Below the pieces are notes generated by a model. It worked only from the letters and a program-made list of their open reading frames with translations. It ran no database searches and had not been told where the DNA came from. Made by a program: the position numbers and the translations under genes. Below are positions 1 to 9,570 of a stretch of 64,000 nucleotides of DNA, piece by piece (position 1 is the stretch's first letter; each line of letters starts with the position of its first letter). The stretch spans positions 8,680,001 to 8,744,000 of the forward strand of contig CAUWAG010000003.1 in assembly GCA_963556695.1 (NCBI GenBank), in the 5' to 3' direction. This stretch comes from Anthostomella pinea. Lineage: Eukaryota; Ascomycota; Sordariomycetes; Xylariales; Xylariaceae.

Positions 1-1760
1 AGGCCTCCGCGTTCGCGGCGTATTTTGTGAACGAGGGGGTCGTCGCGGTGCCCTGGCCTAGGTTGCCGATTCCGCCTCCGCCTCCACCTCCCTTGCCGCC
101 GGCGGAACCGCCTGTGCTGTTGCCCCCCATGCTGCCTCCCATACTGCCTCCCATGCTGCTTCCGCCAGTGCTGTTGCCAGTAGTGGCTCCCATACCACCT
201 CCCATGCCGCTTTCAGAGGAATAGGTGTTGTTCATGATCCTATAATCACCCAAGTCAGCAAGCCTCTCTCTTTGGACACGATCGACCTGGGGCCCCCTAG
301 ACCACGAATACTCACCACCAAATCATGGAATCATCCGCGACAGCACGCGCACTCAGCGCCTGGAAGGGCGTCACAAGCCACGGCATTGACAGCTGTCCCG
401 AACCGCCGCCGCTCGCCAGATGCCCCTGGTACACGTCGCTCGACGCGCCCTGGACACTGAACGCCTGGTTTGGCCCGGCCGTCGCGGGTCCGGCATGCGC
501 GCCGAACAGCGCAACCGTCCGCGGCTTCTCCAGCGGCAGACCGCGGCCGCCCGAGTTGTTGTTCTTGAGGAGCACGAGCGACTCACCAGCAACACGACGG
601 ATGAGCTGAGCGTGGTTTCCGCGCACGTCGCGGTACTCTGTGACGCCCGCCTCGGAGGGCTGCTTCCCGTCGTCGAGCCCCACGTGGTAGTAGCCAATCA
701 CGTTACGCACGACCATGTCGTCCAGGCGCGCCTCTGTGAACGTGCCGTTGGCGATACCGGCCTTGATGACGGCCTCGGTCCAGATAGACTCGGATCCGTA
801 GTCGAGCCCCCCGTTAGCAGAGCCGAAGGCCGTCTGTTGCGAGCCAACGTCCGGGTAGACGAGGCCTGGGAAGCCGATCTCAGTCTTGAGGAGGCCGCTG
901 AGCAGGTGGTTGTTCTCGCACGCGAGGGTGTCGTTGACTCGGTTCATGGCGCACATGACACCCATCATGCCGGCCTTGACGGCGTCGGCGAACGGCCACA
1001 TGTACAGCTCGTGCACCGTCTTGTCGTCGGCGTTGGACGAATACCGCTCGCTGGAGCTGCTCGAGCTGCCTCCCATGCCGCCCCCCGAGCCTTGGCGATG
1101 CGTCTCTTGCTCGTTCAGCAGAAAATGCCGCCCAGCTGCGATGACTCCCGCCGAGTTCATGGCCGACACGGCTTTTCCCATGGCGATGCCGCTGAGGTAG
1201 GGGTCGACGCAGAACCCTTCGGCCAGGCGTCCGCCCTGGGGCACGCGGCCGAGCGGGCTGGAAACGGGCCCGCTGATCAGGTTGTAGCCCATGCCGTAGA
1301 ATTCATCGCCAAGAGCTTTAAACTGCTCCGAGAATAGGTCGCGGTTCCACGTCATTGTCAGGGCGTTGGCCAAGCTGAAGCCGGAGACGTAGAACTGGAA
1401 GTTGATGCCCGAAACACCGTCCTTGTTGTTCAGGGCCGTCCAGGCATTGTCGCCCGTCACGCTCTGTGCCGTGATGATAGCGACCTTCTCAGTGATGTTG
1501 AGCTTCGCAACGTAGGCCTTGGCCTTTTCATAGGCCTCCTCGGCGATGCCCAGTTGTGCTGCAAGGTCATGTTAGATGCTGTCACTTCTTCATCTCCTGG
1601 TCGGCTCGTCTGCCGGCAAGCTTGGACAATGCAGTGCCGACTTACCGTTTCCATCTGCTAGGAGAGCTTGGTTGCCAGACGAGGTAGAGTTGGACGAAGC
1701 GGCGACCTGTGAAGCGAGCGAGAGCGCCGAAACGGCATGCAGCGCCGACGTAACCCTCAT
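1..1760 (-). CDS. Secreted GH3 beta-glucosidase, C-terminus cut by window edge
   Basis: Glycoside hydrolase family 3 enzyme, expected to release glucose from beta-glucosides outside the cell. Three exons on the minus strand: 1760-1646, 1558-316 and 239 to beyond 1, joined in frame by GT-AG introns of 87 and 76 nt. The ATG at 1760 opens a hydrophobic, alanine/serine-rich signal peptide. Family motifs are present: GPV..PLGR.PQGGR, DPYLSG, LNEQETHR, DDKTVHELY.WPFADAV, and GFPGLVYPDV, where Asp of about residue 275 sits at the nucleophile position. The usual SDW there is PDV. Low-complexity inserts interrupt the fold: a Gly/Met/Ser stretch after LNEQETHR and a longer Gly/Ser/Met/Asn segment at the start of exon 3 (about 50-239). 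The C-terminal fibronectin-like domain would lie outside the window. Family certain; activity inferred. Confidence 0.88.
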
Positions 1761-1844
1761 GATGGGTGTTTGGTCTTCAAAGAAAGTGGTGTGCGGAGAG
1801 CTGCTGTACCAAACATCAACGCGTACGACGGCGCCTGGCCGACG

Positions 1845-1851
1845 TTATATA
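1845..1851 (-). promoter_or_regulatory. TATA-like box of the GH3 gene
   Basis: The minus strand reads TATATAA about 85-90 nt upstream of the GH3 start codon. Placement fits a core promoter; function is inferred. Confidence 0.4.
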
Positions 1852-2929
1852 CGTGACATCGCAGCCTGCGCGTCACTGCGATGTCCTTACAGCTCCCTCT
1901 CGGCCCGTCGTAGGTGGAAACTGGTGCGCGGCACTGCGCAGAAGACTCGGCCGCGTCGCCACCGTGGCTGGCGTGGGTTCTAAATTAGTTGCCGTTGGGA
2001 TTTGGGATTTGGGACTTGCTATGATAGCTCCAAACAGAGCATGACGACTCGCCATCCATGCCCACTTCCCGGCGTGAATCCGGTCGTGATCCACGTTGCG
2101 AACTTGAGGCCCGCAATAGTACGCGTCCTCGGACCAGGGGGGCGGGAATCACCGCTATTATCACCACCGGCAGTTGACGATTCGTAATCCTCAGGCCCAC
2201 TGCATCACGGAGTCACGGACAACCTGTTGAACCTCGACTCCTGGAGGCACGAGGCACAGAGTCCTGGAGTCCACCCCGACAGCAACATGGGCGACTTAAC
2301 AAGCTTCCAAGATCTGCACGCCGCCCGAGCGATCATCTATACCTGCATGATTAAAATGCAACTGCAATGCGCCTTATCTCCATCGCGGAGATTCGTCGTT
2401 CCATACGCACCGATACATCGTGAAGAGTCGATGGCCCGAGCTCTTTAGGGTCTTCACTTGCTGGAAGGTGAAACCATGTCTCGACACTTACTGTGTTTTC
2501 CTTGACCTGAGGCAATGCTGAATGCTTAGTGAGACCCATATGCCGTGTATTTTTATAGTGAAGGATGACAGCAGTCACAGCACTTTGAGGAGCCTCATGT
2601 GATTCCTCCAGCCATCCCTCGCATCCTTACGCGCGGTCGGTGGTGCAAATAGATTCGACTTCCACCTAATCAACAAGCGTTAGGTCTCTCAAATCCCAAC
2701 ATCGGCTGGTCAGTGTATCTCTCAGTGATCGAAGAGGCAGCTCCGCCCACACAAAAGGCGTGGAAAGATGGCATATCGTGTCACGGTGCCTGAGACGGTG
2801 TGGTAGAAAACTTGTCGTATTCTTGAATACTAGGATGGGAGAAAAAGGAACTAACAAGGTGTTATGCGTGGCATGGTCCTTTCTACTTATCTAATCTACA
2901 CGTGACCATGGCGGTCACTTAGCTAGCTG
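1852..2929. other. Intergenic, no gene seen
   Basis: Only short ORFs without recognisable motifs on either strand. It holds the upstream region of the minus-strand GH3 gene. Confidence 0.5.
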
Positions 2930-3080
2930 TAGAAACCGTCACATATCGTAAAATCTCATAGAGAATAGGCCATGAATTCATAAATTCATAAAAAGACTGA
3001 TTATTATGTTTATATATTTAAATTAATATCATATACGTTAAGTATTAGCCTTTCTCTTGATCTTCCTCTTTCAATACCAG
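2930..3080. other. AT-rich stretch upstream of the AIM6-like gene
   Basis: Marked drop in GC, with runs such as TTTATATATTTAAATTAATATC near 3008-3030, directly before the AIM6-like coding region. No start codon in frame with that gene is found here. It may be promoter sequence, or mutated DNA that once carried the gene's 5' exon. Confidence 0.4.
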
Positions 3081-3109
3081 CCACGAGAATCAGGGTGATT
3101 CCACTCCCC

Positions 3110-4174
3110 ATGTTCTACAACTCGCGCGACAAGGAGGACTGGGAATATCCTGTCGCTGACGTAACGCAATGGCTGGTGCGGCACACCGACTCGGTGCTGC
3201 CGATCCCCTGCCACTCGCACAACGACTACTGGCGGCGCTCGCCATTGTTCTCGGCCCTGGCCGCCGGATGCACGGGCATCGAGGCTGACGTGTGGCTAAC
3301 CGCCAATGGCCAGGACCTGCTCGTCGGTCACGACCGCCGCTCGTTGCGGCCCGGCAAGACGCTACGGTCCATGTATCTGGACCCACTGCTCGCGATGCTG
3401 GACCACCGCAACCCGGCCGCGACGTGGGGGAACCGCAGCGCGGGCGAGCGCGCCCGCGGCGTCTATCACACGGCGCCGGATACGACCGTCGTGCTCATGA
3501 TCGACGTCAAGGAGAAGCCGGAGGTCATCTGGCCCATGGTGATGCGCCAGCTGGAGCCGCTGCGCCGGAAGGGGTATCTGACGCGGTACCAGGCCGCTAG
3601 CGCCGGCACGAATGAGATGCAGACGCAGACGCTATGGCCGGGACCCCTCATCGTCGTCGGATCCGGCGACCTGACGCTTCAGGGCCTGCGTGGCTGCTAC
3701 CCTCGCGGCCGCGGCGGCTTCGACGCGTCCCACGACACCTTTCTCGACGCGCCCATCCTCTCCATCGCGGCGCAACAACGGACGGAATCGGAACTGGAAT
3801 CCGTCAGCTACTACTCGCCGGCAAACTCGCACTACGCGTCCGCGTCGTTCAAGCGCGCCGTGGGTCATGTGCTCTTCGGTATCAGCGACGAGCAGCTGGA
3901 GACGCTGCGCGCGCAGATCCGCGCCGCGAGAGCGAGGGGCCTGGTGGTGCGCTACTGGGATATACCGGGCTGGCCGGTCAACTATCGGGATTATATTTGG
4001 AGTGTGCTTACGAGGGAGGGCGTGGATATGCTGTGTGTGGATGACTTGGCTGCGGCGAGGGGGGCCTGGACCGAGCGGTACGTCCAGAGTGCGGTTCCGG
4101 CGACGGCGCTTTCGGTGGTTGGGGTTGTGCTGTTTGTTGCAGTCAGTGTGATGGGTGGATATCTGCAGAAGTAG
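3110..4174 (+). CDS. AIM6: AIM6-like PLC-type phosphodiesterase family protein
   Basis: Member of the fungal 'altered inheritance of mitochondria 6' family, a branch of the PLC-like TIM-barrel phosphodiesterases; substrate unknown. From the first in-frame ATG (3110) it has 354 residues. HSHNDYW (His35 and His37) and GIEADVWL form the metal and catalytic start of the barrel. MIDVKEKPE follows, then HVLFGIS and RYWDIPGWP, a typical C-terminal half. A hydrophobic segment near the end (ALSVVGVVLFVAVSVMGG) looks like a membrane anchor. The frame stays open upstream to about 2984 without an ATG. Relatives usually begin with a signal peptide or membrane segment, which is absent, so a 5' exon may be missing or lost in the AT-rich stretch. 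Family assignment is good; the start is uncertain. Confidence 0.8.
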   Translation: MFYNSRDKEDWEYPVADVTQWLVRHTDSVLPIPCHSHNDYWRRSPLFSALAAGCTGIEADVWLTANGQDLLVGHDRRSLRPGKTLRSMYLDPLLAMLDHRNPAATWGNRSAGERARGVYHTAPDTTVVLMIDVKEKPEVIWPMVMRQLEPLRRKGYLTRYQAASAGTNEMQTQTLWPGPLIVVGSGDLTLQGLRGCYPRGRGGFDASHDTFLDAPILSIAAQQRTESELESVSYYSPANSHYASASFKRAVGHVLFGISDEQLETLRAQIRAARARGLVVRYWDIPGWPVNYRDYIWSVLTREGVDMLCVDDLAAARGAWTERYVQSAVPATALSVVGVVLFVAVSVMGGYLQK

Positions 4175-5838
4175 GGGAGGGGGATGAGAAGGGGGATGGG
4201 GGTTTCCTGCCTGACTCGAGGCAGAGTACCCCGAAGGCAAAACATCGGCAACCTCCAAGGAGCACCGTGGTCCGGGTCCTCGTCAAGTGCACAGACAGAC
4301 AGTTCGTCGGGCGTGATCCTCCTCTAGGTCGTGGTTCTCTGGATCATGGGTTCTGGATTGTTGGTTCGCGTGGAGCCGTGGAAGACATCGGGATAGCAGC
4401 AGATAAGGCGTGGTCTTGGATTACCAGAGGCGGTAGATCCAGCTGCCAGATCTCGATTACCACGTCTTGTGCTAGATACAAGGTTGAGGGACGAAGAGGA
4501 AGTCCCGTGCATAGCCCATACCTCGTGGGGGTTACTTGTGGTCCTCATAGGCAGAGGCGCGTGCTAATACCAAGTAGTAAGTGGCGAACCCAGGAGGGTG
4601 ATATCACGAAGCTACAAGCCATAAGCCTGCACATAGACTTGATCAACTAACGAAGCTTTTGTTCATTTCTAGTGGCGTTTTTGTTCCCAGCGAACCTCCT
4701 TCCGAGTCGAAATAGCAAGGCTAGGCTTCTCTCACACATTATAATCACAGCTAGCACTGTTTATGTACCTGTTTATGTACCGCTTCATTATTTGGTGCGA
4801 AGCCCGCATCTCTTACTATGGACTGACAACGTAAATATAGGCTTGCTACACTTGTTCAGTGAGCCGGCGTCCGCAGCCTTTGAGAGAGCTGGTATATGTC
4901 TTCAATACCTCGTGCCATCTCCTCTTTCTCTCGATCCATCATAGGCTGTTCATTCTATAGTCTCAATCATTCATTGACGTGGGCTGGCAGTCTAGGAAGC
5001 TCCACGAAATCCTCTGGATAATGCTGTAGCTCTCTTTTCCCGTCTACATAGAAAATGAAGAGCATTTACTTCAACAACCAAGCCCATCATCATTACCGCT
5101 TCGCTACCTGGTATATTATAGGTAGCCCTGGATATTCTGGGTATATATGCGGCGGAAAGCGCTGTCTTTGTCAGTCAGTCAAACGCTCCAGCCACCATAG
5201 GCCAGCTTCCTCGCCGTATGGCCCTATACACAACGTTGTTTAGCAACAGATCAAAAACGCCGGTATTATGGCATGTTCTCTTGTTCGAGTTTGCTCGGTC
5301 GCCAAAGCCCACGTCAAACCTGCCTGTCAACCAGAGAGATGTTTGGGTTTGGTGATGATGACTGATCGGCTCATCAAAAACTTTTGCAGGTAGCTTGCAT
5401 TTGCTATCTGGTATCTGTCGCTGGCAAGCTCTCAGGGGCAAGAAGGCTGGGTTTCTCGCAGTATATCTGCCAACTTGAACCCATCATTCTCTTTCATCAT
5501 TACTATACAACATACTGGATAGCTACAGTTGTCTGTGTTACTCTGCAGATGTAACTCCTGCTTTTGGCCACTATTTTCTCTGGTAAACTCGTATATGGTT
5601 CCCGCCTAGGGCTTCCTATTCTCCATATAGTGTTTCGGTCCCGAGTTGAATAGGGGTCACAGGGTTCAGTTCTTGCCCCCCGCCTCCTTCATACGGAGTC
5701 TTGTTATGATGTGCACTTAAGAGCTGGTACTGGAAGGTGTGTGCCTTCGTTTATTACTCTGTTGACTCAAGGCTGGAGCCTCGAATGCTTTCATTGATAG
5801 AAAAATGTATAGTTGTTCATGTAGGGCTCACGTCGATT
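4175..5838. other. Intergenic, no gene seen
   Basis: 1.7 kb with only short unconvincing ORFs. GC falls steadily from about 4650 onward. No repeats or RNA genes recognised. Confidence 0.5.
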
Positions 5839-5840
5839 TA

Positions 5841-6320
5841 ACGGCGGGAGCCCCCAAGTGGGACAGTTTTTACACCCAACATCACAATGTTCACTTATAC
5901 ATATCTCGACGAGGAATGAAGCTGTAAATACTGTCCCTATTGCCTTTGAATCGTTTTTTCTTAATGTCTTCTTGGCGATTGAGTAATTAATTATTGCTTT
6001 TTTTTTTAAGCGTTTGGCGGTGCTTTGAAGTTTGACCATGCCTTGCTCTCACCAAAAGGTCGGGAAAACCAGACCCACGGCAGCCCGGAACGTTAAATTT
6101 AGTAAGGGTAAAACTTCATGCTATTATAACTCTTGTTATAACCATAACTTACTATGAGCACCCATACTTTATAAGTTTAGAAAAAAGAGACAAATATTCT
6201 CGCTCAAATAACTACGTCGTACCATAATTATCGGTCGAGTTATGAGGGTCGCAATAGTGACATTTTGGTGGGAAAACTGTTCCCATTGGGGGGGCTGTCC
6301 CACTTGGGGGCTCCCGCCAT
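5841..6320. mobile_element. 480-bp MITE with 26-bp terminal inverted repeats and TA duplication
   Basis: The left end (5841-5866) starts ACGGCGGGAGCCCCCAAGTG and continues to GGACAG. The right end (6295-6320) is its reverse complement with one difference (C/T at the second base). TA dinucleotides flank both sides (5839-5840, 6321-6322), as for Tc1/mariner-superfamily elements. Just inside the right end lies a second, diverged copy of the inner half of the repeat (about 6279-6294). The interior is AT-rich and has no transposase, so this is a non-autonomous miniature element. Confidence 0.8.
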
Positions 6321-6375
6321 TACCTGTTATCAAACGATGCCTTTGAGGTTCGTGAACTTTTCAATCCCGGTTTGA

Positions 6376-6814
6376 ATGTTCATGATGCGTCGCTCAGGCA
6401 AGAATGATGCCCTCAAGCTAGGGTCCTGCCTGACAGACATAGTAAAGTGCGAGAATATCACCGTCGTCAAGGTCCTCGAGTTAACAGAGACAAAGGTTGG
6501 AAAGACACTGCTTTTCTGGGCTATACAGAAGAGTTCTGAAGCTACGATGAGGCCGGATCCATAGCCAATACCACATAGAGCTGATGAACATAGATGTCAC
6601 CAAATACATCTTGGACGAGAAACGCTTCCTCGAAACCGAAACAGCCTTACACATGGCTGCTGGGAACGACCGTGTGGAGGCTATCCGCATTTTGCTAGAC
6701 AAGGGAATCGACCGCACAGGGGAGGACATTTGCGGCAATACGGCAAAGGGAACGGCAATGGTGAACAGCGCGGATGATGCCCTCGCCTACTTCCTGGGGA
6801 AAGGCATCGAGTAG
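6376..6814 (+). pseudogene. Ankyrin-repeat remnant
   Basis: The clearest piece (6584-6814) encodes ETALHMAAGNDRVEAIRILL and then DKGID, a recognisable ankyrin repeat, followed by a weaker second repeat ending ALAYFLGKGIE. An upstream piece (6376-6564) includes KTLLFWAIQ, also ankyrin-like, but is in a different frame and closed by a stop. No full-length reading frame or start exon is visible. The left end lies about 55 bp from the MITE, so insertion may have contributed to the decay. Best read as a broken ankyrin-repeat gene; a short expressed protein cannot be excluded. Confidence 0.5.
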
Positions 6815-7169
6815 AATGGATAGGCCGTTGCTGGGTACCTCTTGACTGAATTATACCACTTTGATTCCACCATATTTCTACTTTTCTTGATTGGACACGT
6901 GAGTCCGTTTGCTTTTGGTTATATCGGTGTTCCCGTCGTTTCACTGTGTTTTCCTCAGACTGGAGCCGCATAGTATGAACAATTCCCCACAGTACATAAA
7001 AACGATAATTGTTCAGTGGCTTAATGGCCTGTTGGCGCCTGACCGCATAACCTTTATAAATATTGACTCTCTGCCCTTATTCTCCCACTCTTTCCTAATT
7101 CCCCATTCTGCCTACCTCTTCATTATCATCGGCATACCCCACAGCATTCACACAGCTTCAGCCGCATAG

Positions 7170-7484
7170 CATTGCCCTTCTACTCCTGACCAGTTCTCCA
7201 CTGCCACCCCTGAGTTCATCCCTGCGATCACGCGAAAAGACTATGAGCCGTTGGACACGCGGCCCAAATTCTAGTACTCAGAAGAGGAAGATATCTATGA
7301 CATCTTGCGGTTCATTCTCCATGATCCCGAGACCCGCCCTGACAAGCGCGATCCGAAGCATATCCACATCCTGCCACACTGGATACTTCGCATCATGCCA
7401 TCTCAGACTGACATGTACGTCATCTACTTGTACAAGGAGAAGCCGAATTTACAAAGAACCCAGCCGCGACACAGGTTCCTGTGA
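7170..7484 (+). pseudogene. Possible decayed exon, unknown family
   Basis: After an acceptor-like CATAG (7165-7169), 105 codons run in one frame, interrupted only by TAG at 7272-7274. The translation is protein-like and acidic (YSEEEDIYDILRFILHDPE, then KHIHILPHWILRIMPSQTDM). No start codon or upstream exon could be tied to it and no family is recognised. It may be a remnant or chance. Confidence 0.25.
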
Positions 7485-8063
7485 GGAGAATACCAGCACC
7501 GCCAAGGGTTGCAAAAGTGCGTGCGGCTGCCGAGTCGATTCGTCGAAAAAACCCCACGACCAATGCTCGAATATATAGCTTCGAGTTTTCCATCTACGAG
7601 CCGAACGTTATTCGCTCGCCACACTTTCGACACAGTGGCGACTTTCAAGGACCGCGCTGTATAAAAACGGAACACAATGTGTCGCCCAAACACTTTTACA
7701 AAATTCTTTCATCAACCAAAAAGATGTATTAAAGAGCCAAGGTTGCATATCGCCTCACCTGTAGGTTCTGGAGTAGTCCAATTCTTGTATGCGGTTGAGC
7801 TCTTGCAAACCGGTTCGGCTCTTGGATTGAACAGATGAGAAGACATAATTTCCACAAGGTCTCAGAGAGGGGCATGGTGGCGGGTGGTGGCATGGGATGC
7901 GGATCACGACGATATAGGCACCTACTTGCGCGACGGAGACTCGGGTTCACGTTTGACTGATTATATTGGCTATAACTTTTGGTATCCTAAAGACAAGCGT
8001 AATTACACCGAGTCCGTGCTCGCAGAGCGCCACAACCCCAGAATTGATTCGCGAGCCCCTTTC
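7485..8063. other. Intergenic, no gene seen
   Basis: Short ORFs only. It lies downstream of the minus-strand membrane protein and probably includes its 3' UTR. Confidence 0.45.
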
Positions 8064-9570
8064 TCACTCCATAGGGTAGGAAGATTTCTGCATCAGGTGG
8101 TCCCGCTTGACCTGGATGGAGCTCCCGTTATGGTTCAGGCTGAAGTGTGGCCGTGGGCTGTTGCTGCTCCATATTTTCGCCGTGACACTCGGTCGGAGCC
8201 AGTCATCGTGCAGCACATCTCGGGGTGTTGCGGGAATCGCAAAGTGCGCCGATTTGGGCGATGTCGGCGAGGAGGAGGAGGCGTCATCGCCGTACATGCC
8301 TTCCCTGGTGCTCTTGAGCCCCAGGATGCCGTCCGACGTCTCCCCACTGCCGTTTCGGCGCAACTCGTACGTTCCGAGGTGGTAGAGCCCCTCTTTGCTA
8401 TAAGCACCAGTGATATTGCTCCCCTTCAAGCTCTGGCGTGTGTGCTTGCTGCCTTTCTCGACGTCGGTGGCGTGGGAACCAGATCGTCTACGTGACCAGT
8501 TGCTCGTCTTGTGTAGCTTGTTAGAGAGTGCCGGCACCCACCTGGAAACGAGCGGGCGTAGGGTGGATAGACATGCGCAGATGACCCCGGAGCACAGCTC
8601 CGTGATGGACCAGCTGGATTCTTCGATGTTGTCGTACGAAAAGTCACTTCCATTCTGGAGGAACTTGATTCGAATCACGGATATGGCGCAAGTGCTGGGC
8701 TGGAAGTCAGCCTGGCTAGGTAGTTCGAGGTGGGTTACGTCGAGTGACTCACAAGAAACCGAGACTGAAGATACCAAATAGTACCAGCTTTTGCGCTTTA
8801 GGCAGGTTCAGACGCCCTAGGACCGGCAATGGCAGTAAAAAGATTACGACATCTGTCACGATATTCCCAGCAGCGTTGATGTACCACTGTGGTAGATTCG
8901 GTATGCACTCCCAGACCCCGGGATTTGGGGCGCAGATGAAGATGCCAACGAGGACCTGGGACAGACTCCAGCATCCGATGATGATCATGGCGACGACGCA
9001 GATAATCCTCATCTTCCTGATCGCAAGAACGCGGTAGTACTGCATCAGGAAGGTCAGTTTGACGAACATGAGTCCGGCATTATATAGTGTTATCGAGGCC
9101 CAGAAACCCTACACATATGTCAGTAGGGGCTGTGGAAAGGCATCCCGGAGACCGACCCTCAGGTAGTTCATAATCTGTTTGGGACCATCCAGATCCCACA
9201 CGTGTTTGCCCAAACCATTGCGAGTGTCTATGCGGCATTAGTATCGGGTCCTTGACGGCACCAGACATCGCGAGTATTGGGGACTTACTGTGACACATAG
9301 AGATTCCAGTAGCCCAAGCGAGAGCCTTCGACACAGTAGTTACCTTGTAAGCATCTTGGTTGAAGCTGGAGTATGATGTCGAGGACAACTGACCAGCGCC
9401 AACAAGGACAGATAGTCATCAGCCCCGACCTGCTTGACCATGTATTGTCGCGTGTAGAATCGCAGCCCCACAGATATCGTGGCGAGACTGCACATGAGGC
9501 ATACTACCCCAATGAGAACATTCTCCCGGCTGTCATGGGGTAAGGTCGAGGGGTCAATAGTAGGATCCAT
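8064..9570 (-). CDS. Fungal rhodopsin-domain integral membrane protein (SAT4/PTH11-type)
   Basis: Seven-helix fungal protein of the 'rhodopsin domain / integral membrane protein' family, in the plasma membrane; some relatives act as surface-sensing receptors. Five exons on the minus strand (9570-9394, 9343-9289, 9227-9157, 9108-8753, 8694-8064) give 429 residues, and the four introns of 48-61 nt all keep frame. Visible motifs: first helix GVVCLMCSLATISVGLRFY, GADDYLSLLAL, NTRNGLGKHVWDLD, YNAGLMFVKLTFLMQYYRV, a CIPN extracellular-loop region, DVVIFLLPLPVL, GFFTCAISVIRI and the conserved ELCSGVICACLSTLRPL. The last 120 residues are a hydrophilic Ser-rich cytoplasmic tail ending near IQVKRD, as usual. 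The start ATG at 9570 is preceded by an in-frame GTG only. No PTH11-type CFEM domain is present. Confidence 0.87.

Noticed and set aside
420..1337. 305-codon plus-strand frame
   Set aside because: Antisense shadow of the GH3 gene; no motif and no start context.
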